Origin: Colletotrichum lupini
Lineage: Eukaryota; Ascomycota; Sordariomycetes; Glomerellales; Glomerellaceae
Length of the DNA stretch: 64,000 bases
Direction of reading: 5' to 3'
NCBI RefSeq assembly: GCF_023278565.1
Contig: NC_064681.1
Location: 3,038,001-3,102,000, forward strand
Shown: piece after piece, positions 1 to 12,400 of the stretch
Layout: every line of letters begins with the position of its first letter
Position numbering within the stretch: the first letter of the stretch is position 1
Program-made: the position numbers and the translations under genes
Notes under the pieces: model-generated
The model's input: the letters and a program-made list of their open reading frames with translations, nothing else
Database searches by the model: none
What the model was told of the DNA's origin: nothing

Positions 1-276
1 AAGCCAAGTCGAAGTTTCCTTGGTCATCAAGCACCTATTAAGCCAAGAAACCCGGTTTCTCCTTCAAATCAGACTTCTCGAACTTTGCTCGCTTGCTGTC
101 CTGAATACTCAGGGTCTTCAAACCCTCTTTCTCGGCGTTCTTCTCTACTTTCGGCATAAGGCCTTGGACGGGTCATCCGCCAATGCACAGTACGAGATCC
201 AGACCTGGACCGCCGCCAGCGCCGTGGCCAGGATTCCGAAGACAGCCGCTATAATCAGGGCGGCAAGAGCACAATT

Positions 277-1407
277 TTACATGTGTCGAGGCGATTTCCT
301 CCGTTCTGCGTACCGCTCCCATCTAGTAGTCGGCGTCGGGTGGTCGACCTCGCTCAGCAGACGGACCAGCTGTGGGGCCCAGTGCGGGTGCTGCGTGTAT
401 AAGCCGCGAAGGTCATCGGGAAGTTCTTGACCAGCTGGAGACCCTAGAGAATGGCGGGAAGGCTTCAGGAGATCGGGATCGAGATCTTGCCGCTGGACCC
501 ATTTCTTCAGTATTCGTCGGGATCGCCCGTCACCGAAGGGAGGGAATAGAAGATCGAGGGTTCTGAGTGTATCCTCGAGAAGCTTCGGGGGTAGACAGCC
601 ACTATGGCATTACTTGGTAAGTTTTTATTCTTACGATAAGGCTCTCAAGGCTAGGTCTTACATGGATATGGCTTCAGGTAAAGAATGGTTTAACTCTTCC
701 TGGTCGGCCTTCAAAATATCCAGGCTACGTTCGAGAAACTCTCGATGATGGTACACCAACAGGGTTTTGAATCCTTCTCCCTGAATCAAAGACAAGTGAT
801 CCGAGAGATTGTCAGTTGCATCGATCTCAATTCTGGCGTTCTTAGACAGGATATGGGCACTGAGATTCCTAATATTGACAGACTGTTCGGGTATCCCTCC
901 AGCAGACCGATGTGGGTAGACACGCTTAAAGAAGGCCACTAGTGTCTCATTATCTGTCCATTTATATATGTTATAGCCTCCGAGTGCGGTGCCTTCAGTG
1001 TGACACGCAGTCATGAACATCAGCCTTACAGCGTGTTCCAGAACTGCGCCGGTACCTCCACAGTCGGTTGCTGATCGAATCGAGTCTTTCGATGCTGAAG
1101 GATTCAATTTGAGCTGCACGATTGCCTTCTGTATGTCAGCTTTGCTGTGACTGAGCCTGTTCGTCGAAACTCTCTCCGCATAATACTCTGAAAGCCGAAC
1201 ACTTTGCAAACGTTGCGATGAAGCGGCTTCTCCGTTGCTGTTCTCCCAAATGAAGTCCGCAATGGTATGATCAGTAGGTAAGACTGAAGAGGCACACATC
1301 GCAAAATATCTGAGGAGCCGATTTCTAAACGATAGAGTGGGGTTAACTTTCGACAGAATTGACAAAAACCCGGAGACTTCAGGTGCTATTTCATTGTGGA
1401 ATGACTG
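277..1407 (-). CDS. Uncharacterised fungal protein, C-terminally truncated; 5' end unresolved
   Basis: No function is known. Joined exons 1407-662 and 601-277, with a 60-nt intron (661-602, GTAAGA...ATAG), give at least 356 codons in one frame. The pattern matches a family of uncharacterised proteins common in filamentous ascomycetes: an RLLRYFAM segment near the start, a LSEYYAE segment, a tryptophan-containing ESLF-like block (here KWTDNETLVAFF), a TDNLSDHL motif, a YHHREFLERS motif, then LLEDTLRTLDLLFP. I recognise this architecture from memory and cannot name a domain. Family members usually end in a membrane helix; here a TAA at 277-279 stops translation just before a hydrophobic stretch that stays open down to a TAG at 145-147. 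No in-frame ATG is present in the main exon, and the frame meets a stop at 1408-1410, so a short 5' exon probably lies in 1410-1790. Divergent from the gene at 1797. Confidence 0.6.
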
Positions 1408-1409
1408 CT

Positions 1410-1796
1410 AAGGCTTTGGTGGTAAGAAACCCCAGGTAAGGCGACTGGCTGATCAGGCGGTCTTGAGATGAACACGCCATTGGGCTGTGTTGGTTACACG
1501 AGCCTGGTTGGGCGTTCTCGCGTTCTTGAGATGACCACGTTGGCGGACTTCATTGGCAAGAAGCCGGCACACCCACTGCTTCCTTTACCGTTAGTCCTGC
1601 ATCGAAGGAGCACATGCAGCAGGAAAAGTCGCCTCATCATGGATTATGAGGTCAAGTCCGCCTCACTAAATTGGGGGAATAAAGCGACACGCAGACCCTA
1701 GCAGGTTCGAGTTATGTTTGTTTTCGCAATCTCATACTTACTCAGGCTCCCATGTCGTACGCTCAACACTCGTGAGCACATAGCCACTCGACCGAG
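1410..1796. promoter_or_regulatory. Shared intergenic region between divergent genes
   Basis: About 390 bp separates the main exon of the minus-strand gene from the ATG at 1797. It should hold both promoters and probably one unresolved 5' exon of the minus gene. I see no convincing conserved ORF or named promoter element. Confidence 0.35.
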
Positions 1797-4524
1797 ATGA
1801 GCGCTCTAACGAATTCTTCGTCAACCTATCTCGAATCCGCCGGTGCTCGATACCCCCTTCTTGACTATTTGAGAGTCAAATGGCGCGTTCCAAAGATCGC
1901 TTGGGGCATTAAATCACTCAAGACATATTGGGCGTTGTTAGAATCTCCTATGAGAATCCATAACCACAGCAACCGCATCTTGGTACTGATCGCGATCGCA
2001 ATGACTACCTGGACCGTTTTCGAGCTTGCCTCGACTATCAATGGCACCAAAATGCAGGGTCTTAGTTATTTTGACCGCGGTCGGCTACTAGTTGCAGTCG
2101 CATTTGCTGCTTGTTGGATTGTGTTTAGCCTTGTCTTGGCTATGTACGACTGCAACAAGCAGGGATTACACGTTGTCCACCCCGTCTTGGACGACTTTCC
2201 AATATCAATCGCCGTTAATGAGTCGAAGTATAATGCGGGACTTTCAGCGGAAGCGCCCAATAAGAGGTCGGATTCTCCTGCAGCTGTTGACGTCGACAGA
2301 AGCAACATTGGGCCAGCTACCACAGAGAGTCTGCACATGCCAGCCACCTCTCATAAAGAGATGCAAAACGAGCCAGCAGATTCTGCAAAGTCCGAAGGAA
2401 ACACCGAACAAATTCACAATTCAGTGCAGCTCGGTGTCGGCATATATTGTACACAGAGCCGGCCTCAAGATATTCAGGAGCAACAGATGAGCCACGATAA
2501 TAAGCAACAACCATGTACGCCCAAAGACGTCGATACTCGTGAGAGCCCCTACGTGTACCACAATCAAGGTTTCTTTGAAGTCCTTCTTTGCCGTCGTGGG
2601 TACGGGTTGTCTACCACCGACACTGTCTGGGCCAACCCCAACGTCCCTTTTACGATCGAAGATCAACTGGTTTTGCACAATTTGGATTCAGGGTTGATGC
2701 GCTTCAAAAGTGCCTTTTACTCTTATTCAAGACATCAATTCCCCCTCATTAGCCTAAGCTTGGTATCTGTTAAGCCGAGTATAGGTCTTTTTGGCACACA
2801 CCTACACTCAAAATCTACCCCCGACACACGCATTTGCATTTCCGGTCTCAGGAATGTGAATGAAATCCAAGCATTCGACACACTTATGTCCAGATCTGGC
2901 AATAGGCATCTCTATAGCCCCTTGAAACTCTGCTATCAGAACAGCCAGATCATCCGCTCAGCTGGCCCGGCTTCGCACAACATCAAGTCTTCGAGCATTC
3001 AGACCATGTGTGGCAGTCTAGTGACATTCGACGAGATAGATAGGTCTCAAAGAAAGTCTACTATAGGCGGTATCATTGAGGTCGATGGACAACCCTTCGC
3101 ACTTACGACAAGCCATCGTGTCGATAAGGAGATCACGACTGAGGATGAGGATGACCCGTCCCTCGCAGACCTCATCACGGCATTCGACAGCGAAACTCTC
3201 GGAGGTCAAGAGTCACTGCAACCCACATCTTCTCCGTATATGAGGTCGCTGTCTGTCGCACCTTCGCTCCATGAAGATGGCGAAGTACTCGATGCCTCAA
3301 TCACTGAGAAACTGCAGCCAGCTCCCTTGGAAGGCTTGAGCTATGGATGTGCGCTAACACCAGATCTGGAAGAAACCTGGGATGATTGGGCCCTTCTATC
3401 CGTTAGACCAGAACACTGTCTACCAAATATAGTGCCATATCCTAGTTTCTCATCATCGAAGGAAGAGGGCAGGAACCGACAAATTAGCAGATTTCTTGAC
3501 TTTGACTCGATGAGCTTCGACAACAGCCTACCCTGGCCTGTTTTGATCATCTCAGGCGTCAGTGGCACGATGTCTGGTTTGCTGTCCTCGAGTCCGTCTT
3601 ACATGCTGGCGGAAACGAGCCGGCCCCAAGAACTATGGAATATAAGGCTTGTTCAAGGCGGTACGCAACATGTTCAATCTTGATAAACTTGATTATCTTA
3701 CACGAGCTTTTCTGACAAATTCAGATCTTCAAGCAGGTGATTCCGGATCTTGGGTTGTTCGAGAGAGTGACTGCAGCCTCCTTGGCATGATCGTAGCACG
3801 CTCGAACTGCGCGGCTTACATGGTCTCATTCGGTCAGTTGAGAAAAGCGATTGAGAAAAAGAGAAGTCTATCGGCAGGTGCTATTAGATTACCGATGGCA
3901 TCAACGAACGACACTATTAGGTCACTGATGTCGCCAGCGAAAACGAAAGACCCTTTTTCGATAGGCGGCATTATGTTTCGTGTCAACCGCTTCCCAGTGA
4001 CCGTCGAACCTGGAATCTTACCAAAACTTCGACTGTCATATACCGCACCAACAATATCAGATCAGAGGACTACTACTTATGAACGACCTCCAGAGAATTC
4101 AAGGGCCCGAGATGTCGCAGGCGTATCTCAAAACAGCGAATTGGATGTCATACTCGATAATAGCCAACGAATCGAAACCCAGCTGTCTCAAGTTTCGCTC
4201 CGAAAAGAGCGTGTTGAGCTACAGAATGGAGACAACAAACTTCAAGTGGAATCCCGAAGCGACTGTGACGACAACTGTCCATGTGGAAAGCCTAGGCGGT
4301 GTTTAGTGTCTTTCCTTTTTATTTTTATTTTTATCATCGAGTGGTTAAGTTGGGTCCATTTTGGTTTAAAGGTGCGGATTGCTCTCTCGACTTTTCTTCT
4401 GTTGTGGTTGTGGTACAAAATCTGGCTTGGCGAAAAGATACATACCCAAACGGTGGACTCGAGAGCTTCCACTCCAGAGAGAAGAGCAGTTTCGTCTCTT
4501 TTCTGCGTACCAGCGTATAGGTAG
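1797..4524 (+). CDS. Membrane-anchored protein with trypsin-like serine peptidase triad
   Basis: Exons 1797-3660 and 3725-4524 join across a 64-nt intron (GTACGC...CTGAC...TTCAG) to encode about 887 aa. Two hydrophobic segments lie near residues 61-79 and 94-115, followed by a polar linker. A peptidase-like region follows: GGIIEVDGQPFALTTSHRV (His440), DDWALLSV (Asp530) and GDSGSWVV (Ser628). The order and spacing fit the His-Asp-Ser triad of the chymotrypsin fold, and splicing is what brings the serine motif into frame. A hydrophobic stretch near residues 815-858 could be one or two C-terminal membrane helices. It resembles large fungal hypothetical proteins that carry a peptidase-like C-terminal half; substrate and biological role are unknown. 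Whether it is catalytically active cannot be judged from sequence. The ATG at 1797 opens the frame and precedes the first hydrophobic segment. Confidence 0.65.
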
Positions 4525-4942
4525 TTAAGCGTTTACCTTAGCAATTTAAATGGGTGTCTATTCCACCGAAACTGAAAATGGGTGTATACTCCCCATCTGA
4601 CCGCCAGCCCTAATCAACAAACCTTTTCGCGATACTTTGTCTCCTGTGTTGACTCCTTTTCACTTCTCGTCAATTTTGAATCGAGCAACAATGCATCCAA
4701 GGAACGCCAACTTCTATACGACGCTCCACACACTATAAGCCGTACGCCGTAAGGCGACAATTTGCCCATTAAGCCCCAGGTCGGTGCAATATTTGGGGGC
4801 TCCGTGAGCTATACGCCGTCTACCGACTAGATGGAACCGCAAAACCAGAATTGCATTATGGGACACAGGGGAGCTCTTCCGGAGGCATTCAAAGTCAAAG
4901 TTGAAGCGGCAAGAATGGTTGTATATTGTAGAATACTCGTCT
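4525..4942. other. Convergent 3' intergenic region
   Basis: Tail-to-tail spacer between the peptidase-like gene and MLH1, so it should contain both 3' UTRs. No gene or RNA gene is visible. Confidence 0.5.
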
Positions 4943-7282
4943 CTAACATCTCTCAAAGACCCGGTACAAGCCCTTCAAATCAGCAACCTCCAACACAGCA
5001 GCCTTCATCAACGACGTAGTCGCAACCAACCTCGCCTTGAAGGCAGGGAAGAACACATGCTCAATCGCGAAACGCACATTTCTCCGCCGTTCCGCAAGCT
5101 GATCATCGACCTTGGCCTCCTCCTCGTTCTCACCACCCTCCCCGCCAACCGTTGGCGGCAACTGCTCAGGCACATAGAAAGACGCCAACTCCTTCAAGAA
5201 GGAATCAAAACACAGCTTCTCATCCTCCCAGTTAACACAGGGTCCGAGACGCAGCAGGAAACAAGGCAACTTGACTATGGCGGGCGTGTAGCCCTTGATC
5301 AGGAGGGGGATGGTGAGCAGCTCGCCCGCAGGGGAGACTTCGAGGGAGAAGTACTCGGTAAGCATCTCACGCCGCTCGATGAGCTGGGCTGCTACCTTCT
5401 CGACAACGTCCTCAATCTCAAAGTCCTCCTCGGGAGACTCGATATTCGCCTTCTCTACCTCAGCGCCGATGCGGAGGATCTCTCGCAGGTCCAGGGGCGG
5501 CGTGAAGCGGATGGTGCCAAAGTTGCCAAAATCCGTCAGCCCGACTTGATAGCAGTACTCGTAACAGGTCCGACCGTAGTCAATAAGATACATCTTGACA
5601 CCGCCCTGAATAGCGGCCAATCGACGGCGTTCGTCGACGACGCCGACAAATGTGTGATTCGCAAAGATTTCTGTGAGGTCATTGTGCATGTCTTCCCTTA
5701 CCTCGGCCCGGAGCTCCTTGACGCTAGTAAGCCTCATTGGTGCGAAGGGCCTATCGACCGTTTCGTACTGAATATGCTCCGAGGCAGACAAGGCATTTTC
5801 GTCAGCCGCCCCGGCTGCGGCCGCAGCAAGCCCGGGGGATGCCTTGGAGGGCGTAGCAGCTGTGGCTGAGGGCAGCATGCTGGTGATTTTCCGCAAGCTC
5901 GTATCGGTACGGACGAGGTTGTTAGAGTTCCTCCGTGGTCTTTTCGAGCCTGGGGTTTCTCTTGCGGGCGTCGCTGGGGTTCCCTCGCTTTCGGCCTGAG
6001 GGGATATCTCCATCATCTGCCCCCCCGGGAGCAAGCTCTGTGTCATGAATGTGCGACTTGTGTCCACCTCTGCCAGCTTAGAGCGTATGTGCTCGCATAT
6101 TGACTGGATGACGTCATCTTCGTTCAGGAAATGCACTTCTTGCTTCGTGGGATGGACGTTGACGTCGACTCGGGCAGGGTCGATCTCGAGGCTGAGGTAG
6201 ATGAATGGCCGACCGCCCTTGGGTAAGAATGAGGCGTACAGCTGCTCAAGTGCCTTTCTTATGGTGGTTGACTCTACACAACGGTGATTGATGAATAGGA
6301 GAAAGGTAGTCTTTTTTATGTTGTAGTTGGCGTTCGTGGCCCATCCAGTAGCCTTGAAGCCCCAACGGTCTTCTGAGGTTGAGAACTGCATTAACTCGTT
6401 GGCGACACTTGAGCCGTATATCTGCCGTATTCGGTCGATTTCGCTTGCTGTGGCTTGGATGGATACACTGGTACCCGATTCGCCGTGCTTCTTGCAGGAG
6501 AAGCCCACTCCCTTACAGTGGATGGCGTAACGTCCAACAATGTCGATGATCTTATTGTACTCCTCAGCAGGCGATCTGAATGCTCTTCGACGTGTCGGTA
6601 TGTTATAGAACATGTCTTCGACGCTGATCTGCGTACCCTGGCGGCCAGCAGTGGGCTTGGGCTCGGCCGACTGACCGGGCTTTGCCGGAGCCAGCTTGCC
6701 ATCGAGGTATGTGGCACGCCATGCGCAATTCGAGTCTTTGGTCTTGGTAGTCACGGAAAGATGGGCGATGTGACTGATACTTGCTAGGGCTTCGCCCCTG
6801 AAGCCATACGTGGCAATGGAGGTGAGGTCCTCGAAGGCGGTGATCTTGGAGGTCGTATGACGCTCACAGAGAATCTCCATGTCTTCTCTCTTGAGCTGAG
6901 TCAGAACGGATAGGTAGATCTACGAAGAGGACGCATGTCATGTCATACCTGAATGCCGCATCCATTGTCGGTGATTTGCAGGAGTTTGAGGCCACCCTCC
7001 TTGACCAGTACTTCGAGAGCGGTGGCACCTGCGTCAACGGAGTTCTCGATCAATTCTTTCAGGGCATTGACAGGGGCAACAATGATCTCTCCAGCGGCGA
7101 TTTTATTGACTACATTCTGATCGAGGGCCTGCATATGCCTGTCAGAAGTGTAGCACGCCGAGTAAGCGGCAAATGCAACTCACGCGAATGCGACGGGGCC
7201 CTTGAGAGTCTCCCAGGTCATCCTCCGCCTTCCGCTTCGTGCCAGCAGAAGGAGCGGAATCGACTTCCATGGGGTCAGCCAT
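4943..7282 (-). CDS. MLH1: DNA mismatch repair protein MLH1
   Basis: MutL-homolog ATPase of the nucleus. With PMS1 it forms MutL-alpha, which acts after MutS recognises a mismatch; MLH1 also works in meiotic crossing-over. Exons 7282-7184, 7128-6949 and 6895-4943 (introns of 55 and 53 nt, both phase 0) encode 743 aa, close to yeast MLH1. The GHKL ATPase motifs are intact: NKIAAGE with the catalytic Glu at about residue 47, ENSVDAG, TDNGCGI and [12 protein letters not shown]. The transducer segment [13 protein letters not shown] is present. The C-terminal half has the [13 protein letters not shown] and LIDYGR blocks and ends exactly in FERC, the conserved MLH1 terminus that completes the PMS1 endonuclease site. 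The first 33 residues are an acidic/basic leader with GTKRKAEDD that could serve as a nuclear signal. Start chosen at MADPMEVD because splicing then gives [16 protein letters not shown], which aligns with the yeast protein. Confidence 0.97.
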
Positions 7283-8919
7283 TGCTGTCTGAGGTTCGAG
7301 AAGGCTCAATATTGCTAGTAGCTGTTGCGGGGCAGTGCAACACCAGTAAGGCGAGGCAGGCAGGCAGCTCAGTAGCGGTGCATCTTCGCCAACAGCTTCA
7401 TTCAGTTGGCTTGGGAGATAGTGTGTATGTACGAACTGGCAAGGTTGTCGAATGGAGGGGAGAAAATGCCTGCTGCCGGCGAGGATGGAGTCGCGACTAC
7501 CGCCACGGATTCCCAGAGTTTGGCGCGTCTTCACGTGAGCAGCTGTTTAGTCAGCCAAAACCACTTTATGGAAGGTGCTTGCCTTGGAACCACGAACCTT
7601 CCTCGGGCACCTCAGCTACCCGGGTACGTATCGAAGTCGCCGTTCTTGCCCACCACATCCCACAACTCAAGGCAATGAGCGAGCCGACGCAGTACACCCA
7701 TCTGCACATTACTTCAACAACCTATCAACCTCCCACCCGGGTTGCTGCAACAATACACATCCTTGACAATGCCTCTAGCCCCTAATACAATTTTACGGTT
7801 GCAGTTCTCGGACCCATGTCGTCTTCACCGTTATCCGACCAATTTGCGCCTGTCACAATTCTGCACAACACAGCACTCGGATCGACATTTCTGACGCTGG
7901 CACGAAACCCATCCAGATGTGATGACGCTAGAGTACCATCGAATTCGCAAGACTGGGACACTGAAAGACCATTTCTGATCGACCTTCGAAGTCGTGCTTT
8001 AGTTTCCAAAGATTCCAGGCTCCGATCCGGGGCGTATCCGTCAACCCTGCGAGCATAGATCCCCAGTGATCAAACCAGGGACTGTCGATGTAGTCCATCG
8101 ATCAGATTCACCGAGAACAGCGTTGACATTTCTGGTGTGGAGGCTGTGGCGGTGTTCGACACCGAAAGTCTCCAATGTTCAAGAGAATGCCACCTACCAA
8201 GCTCAGCCATCAAGCACAAACAAATCGCGGTGGTATCCATTCTACTTGGCCGAAAACGCCTTGGACGTCTGTCAACAAATCTGCTTCGCAGAAGCTTCGC
8301 AGAACCCCATGAAGAAGTTCATTCCTCGAAGGGTGACTCAGACAGCGGCACACTCCGAGACATGCCCTGACCTCGGCCTAACATAAACGCCTTTGTTGTT
8401 TGCTGGAGATAGTTCCAATGGGATAGGGAAGAACAGACAGTTGCAATCTCTTGCACGTTCATTCAAAGCTGCGGATACCGAAAGTTTAGCCTCATCATCA
8501 TGAAATTTGGCGAGGCACCCCAAACCACGGCTTCTCGCATGAAGTTGACAAACAGGGCTTCTCGCGCACAAGCCGGCAACATTTACACCATTTACAACCG
8601 GCCGGCACATGGTCGTCGTTTGAGAACCGTGCACTTTTTCAGAAACTGACCAAAATATAACGACAAGCATCCGAACTGCCCGCACCAGCGTCGGCCGCCA
8701 GGCCATCTTTGCAAAGATTGCTGTCCCCTCTTTTTGGACCATTGTCAGTCTAACACTAACCAACTCCACGTACTCCGTACACTCCCAGCGGCGCCTGCCA
8801 TGTGCAAAGACGAGCCAGCAGAAAGCACCGCAGGTGACGGCGTGGCCTCGACACGCGCCCATCTCTCGAGTGCGAGGTAAGTTGGCCCTGGTCCTTACCA
8901 GGCCCACCGCTGCCACTAC
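7283..8919. other. Upstream region of MLH1, no recognised gene
   Basis: Intergenic stretch upstream of MLH1. Several open frames occur on both strands (for example 8338-8925 minus), but none shows a recognisable domain or convincing splice structure. It probably holds the MLH1 promoter and the leader of the region at 8920. Confidence 0.4.
7519..7527. promoter_or_regulatory. E2F/MBF-like site upstream of MLH1
   Basis: TTTGGCGCG lies about 240 bp upstream of the MLH1 start and fits the E2F/MBF consensus TTTSSCGC. A CACGTG box follows nearby (about 7531-7537). G1/S control of repair genes by MBF is known in yeasts; that it applies here is inference. Confidence 0.3.
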
Positions 8920-9444
8920 GTGCATGGTTGTAGTGTCACGTCTGACAGCGGGTCCAGCGGATGGAGCTCAAGACTACCTTCACCAGATCCTATTATTTCG
9001 GACCCAACCATGACACCCGGCCGGCGTATCCCCCGAAGTCCTCTTGCTCCTCTGTCCCACGCCGAAAGCTTGATGGACATGCAAATTCCTCAACCGTCGG
9101 GGTCACTTCAGGTCGGCAGGAAACGGGACATTGATGAGGTTTTCGACGACAGCACGCCACCTTCGCCCGATAAGCTGCACGATGAGGCCAAGGAGGAGGA
9201 GGCCATGAACACCAGTCGCAACTTGACAACGAGTACACTCATGCCCCTTGACACTCAATTACAAGCCCATGAGCCAGACAGCAAGCGGCGCAAGACACTC
9301 GCCTACCGAGTCAAGCCTCCTACTCGCAGTGCTCGTTCGCACTACGGGCATGGCTCCGAGCATGGCCACGCGGATGACAGCGGCCGCCAAAACACGGTCG
9401 AACGACAAGTCAGCAGCAAATCAAACTCTCCAAAAAACGGTTGA
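8920..9444 (+). CDS. Hypothetical protein, low complexity; possibly part of a decayed gene
   Basis: I do not recognise this protein. The 174-codon frame starts at ATG 8920, with a second in-frame ATG before TPGRRIPRSPLAPLSH. It is hydrophilic and rich in Ser, Pro, Arg and Lys, with RKRD and SKRRK basic patches that could be nuclear signals. It looks like a disordered nuclear protein rather than a random frame, but no domain is visible. The same frame continues to about 10488 with only four stops, at 9442, 9472, 9715 and 9952. The true gene may therefore be longer, with introns I could not place, or it may be a pseudogene. Confidence 0.35.
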   Translation: MHGCSVTSDSGSSGWSSRLPSPDPIISDPTMTPGRRIPRSPLAPLSHAESLMDMQIPQPSGSLQVGRKRDIDEVFDDSTPPSPDKLHDEAKEEEAMNTSRNLTTSTLMPLDTQLQAHEPDSKRRKTLAYRVKPPTRSARSHYGHGSEHGHADDSGRQNTVERQVSSKSNSPKNG

Positions 9445-12400
9445 GAAGCGGGCGTTTGTTGCCGCCACCATTGAAGCATCAGCCTGTCCCATGATGCCAT
9501 CCATGCAGGAACAGGACGGCCTACCGCCCAACGTCCACCGGCAACGCAGCATCGCCCCTCTTCTTATCAGAGTCTAGTATCCGTAGGGCCTCTCGGTAGA
9601 CCTAGGACCCTAGCACCTCGCGTGGTTCGGATACTTGACGGTCGTCCTACAGTATCTTACGGAATGCTTTTCGTCCTCAGCAGACGGCAACAAACCCCGA
9701 TTACAGAGGCTCACTAGCAACACGGCAGTGGAAAGAAACCCTCCTCATCTCTTGATCTCGACAGCGAGCATTGCGAAGACGTCTGGCAGCTGTCGACCGG
9801 TGTTGATAGTGCGACTAGCTTTACGTTGTGGTTTAGCGGCCGGCACTGCCACTATCCGGCGCCCCTCCCTCATTTCCTCCCCCCAACTCCTCCAAGCAAA
9901 CGTGCGCCCATAGGACCTGGCTGCCATGCGAGGCCCGTTTCGAAACAACCTTAACCGTATGCGCCTTTCCCGTTTGCGCTGCAAACGACAACTGCTCAGG
10001 GTGCCCAAGAGTCCATTTCAGGAACCTTCGCCTCCCCCTCGCGACCCTTTCGCGGTCTAGCGCGCTGGGGACGTCAAGAACGTAGAGGGCCGAATCCAGT
10101 GAGAATCATGAAGATCCTTCGGCAGCGCCTCTTTTGTTTCAGGTCGACGCTCTCAAGATGGTTTCCTTTTCGCATCGGAATTTGCTTCTTCTCCTCGTCC
10201 ACATCCTTTCGCCGTTCTTTTCAAACTCTGAAGAGTCACTCGAGCGGCACAATTCAACGCCTCGTGTTTGCACTTGACGGCGTCTTCTCCCTTCCCGGAA
10301 TAGCAAATAGACAATTACAAACCCCTGCCGCGTCTTGCCGCTTTCAGCTGTTCGCATCCACTACAGTTCCCAATATGTCCATCAGCGTTTCAACTTTGGG
10401 TGGTGGTCTCCGTCGCTTGGACGAATGCGAACATGTGGTGGTGTCCTCTCCCGCCAGCAACCCAAAGGTCTCAATTCTCAACCATTAGGAATACTGCCTC
10501 GTTTCTTTTCGCCAGCAAAGCACACCAATTCAAAAGCTTCTCGCATCCCTCAATCTCCTTGGATCCCGCTGATCAGCTGAATGGTCAAGGGTGCTGTCCG
10601 TGGTTTTCAATATTGGACAGGTATACCCACCCAAAGATGCACAATGACCGAATGAAAAACTCTTTTGGGCCACCAACAATCTGCCCGGCTCCGTCTCGGA
10701 GACTTTTCTCAACCGTAACGAGCAACCTCCAGTGCATCCCCCTGCACCTCTTCATCCCATTCCCCTGGCTGGTGCCTCGGTGGTTGGATCCACTGCAGGC
10801 CTGTTTTGTTTCGTTTCGTTTCCTCGCTCGTTTCCCTGTCCCTCCTTTCGGTTGGGCCTCTGGGGTAAAATAAAGGGACGCACGAACGACTTTTGACTAC
10901 GCAGGAAGAAAGACAAAAAGAGAGAGATCCCCGGGGGGGGGGGGGGGGGGCGGACAGAAGACGACGGTCAACTCAAGATCCCCCTGAGCATCGCATCCTT
11001 TTTCTCTCACCTCATCTCTCGAGTCCCGCTCAGTCTGTTACTCTCTTACTTTGTTGGGGGATGCTGCCCACATTACGGCACACGGCCAAAGGAAAGATCT
11101 GCGGGAACGTTGGCGATGAAGAAACGGACATACATGTCCATCATCTGACGGCATAAAGGCAGCTCGCACTCTAGATCGAGTAGGCCAACGCTGCCACAGA
11201 AGCACAAAACAAACACAAACCTCGAGCCAACGCCGAAGAAAGAAAAAGGACATGCAGCACAAGGAGAGACACAGAGATGTCAGAGACTATGACTCGAGCC
11301 AATGGCAACACCAATCCATCCCGAACGTCCAAACAAGAACCATGGACCTCCCGAGGAAAACTCCCGATAATCCCTCCCCCCTCCACCATCCTTCTCTTCT
11401 TCCCTCCCAGTCTCCCACTCTCTTTCATCCTTGGCCCCATCTCATATCGCACACTCTCGCTTCTCATCACCTAAGATCATGGATTATATGCAATGGTTCA
11501 TCGGCAAGAGAGGGGAAAATGGGACCCAAAACCAGACCGAGCGATTATTATTCATCCTCAACCAATGCTTCAAGCGGGCGGCAGCACCAATCCAATACCA
11601 GGGCCGGACTATACCTTCCAATGCGGATGCAACTAGGAGCCACGCGAAATGACACACACTTCCGCCTGCACCACTTGCATTGGACACAAGAGACGCAAGA
11701 AAGCAACGCAACGCAACGCACGCAGATGGGTTCATTAGGAAGCACGCATCCGCATACGCATCCGCATCCGCCGGTCGTGGGCGCCTGAACAGGCACAGAC
11801 GAGCTTTTGCAAAAGTCGCAGATTTGACTTGCGCCGCAGTGGACTGCAGAGAAGGGAGGGCAAGGCAGGGGTAGCCAAAGGGGGAAACGAAACGTTGGAT
11901 GGGGGGCTCAAGTGAGTGACCAATCCTTTTCCATTGCAGTCTTATGAACCAAGGTGGTTTAAATTATCTACGGGCCTGTTGTTGCAGTGGCAGCCGAACC
12001 TCGTTCTTTGCTCTGGCCTCTATTTTCTCCAGTTCTCTCTTTTACAACAACCGCCTCTCTCTTTCTTTCTTGTCCACCCCCCTTTCCCTTCCTACTCCCC
12101 TTTCCTCTTTTCACCTTCAGCCGGGATCTCGCAATGTTTCGCTCTCCCGAGCATCTCGTTCCTATGTTACCTTACCGGTGCACGCTACGCCTCCACCACA
12201 CTCCCGCAACATGAAGCATGGAACACCCCTCCATCAACGCTCCATGGCCATGGCTACGATAAACAGGTCTACGGGTCGACCTGCCAAAATTGCGGCAGAT
12301 GCTCTCCCGCACTGACCCCTTCCCGATGGTCTCCGCAATTCCTGGACCTGAGTAATGGGGCAACTCTCCTGTCAAAAGTCTGCGGCCTCGCCCTTCCCCC

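Noticed and set aside
4901..5869. 322-codon plus-strand frame
   Set aside because: Antisense shadow of MLH1 exon 3.
8338..8925. 195-codon minus-strand frame
   Set aside because: No domain, Cys/Arg-rich random-looking composition and no splice partner; probably chance.
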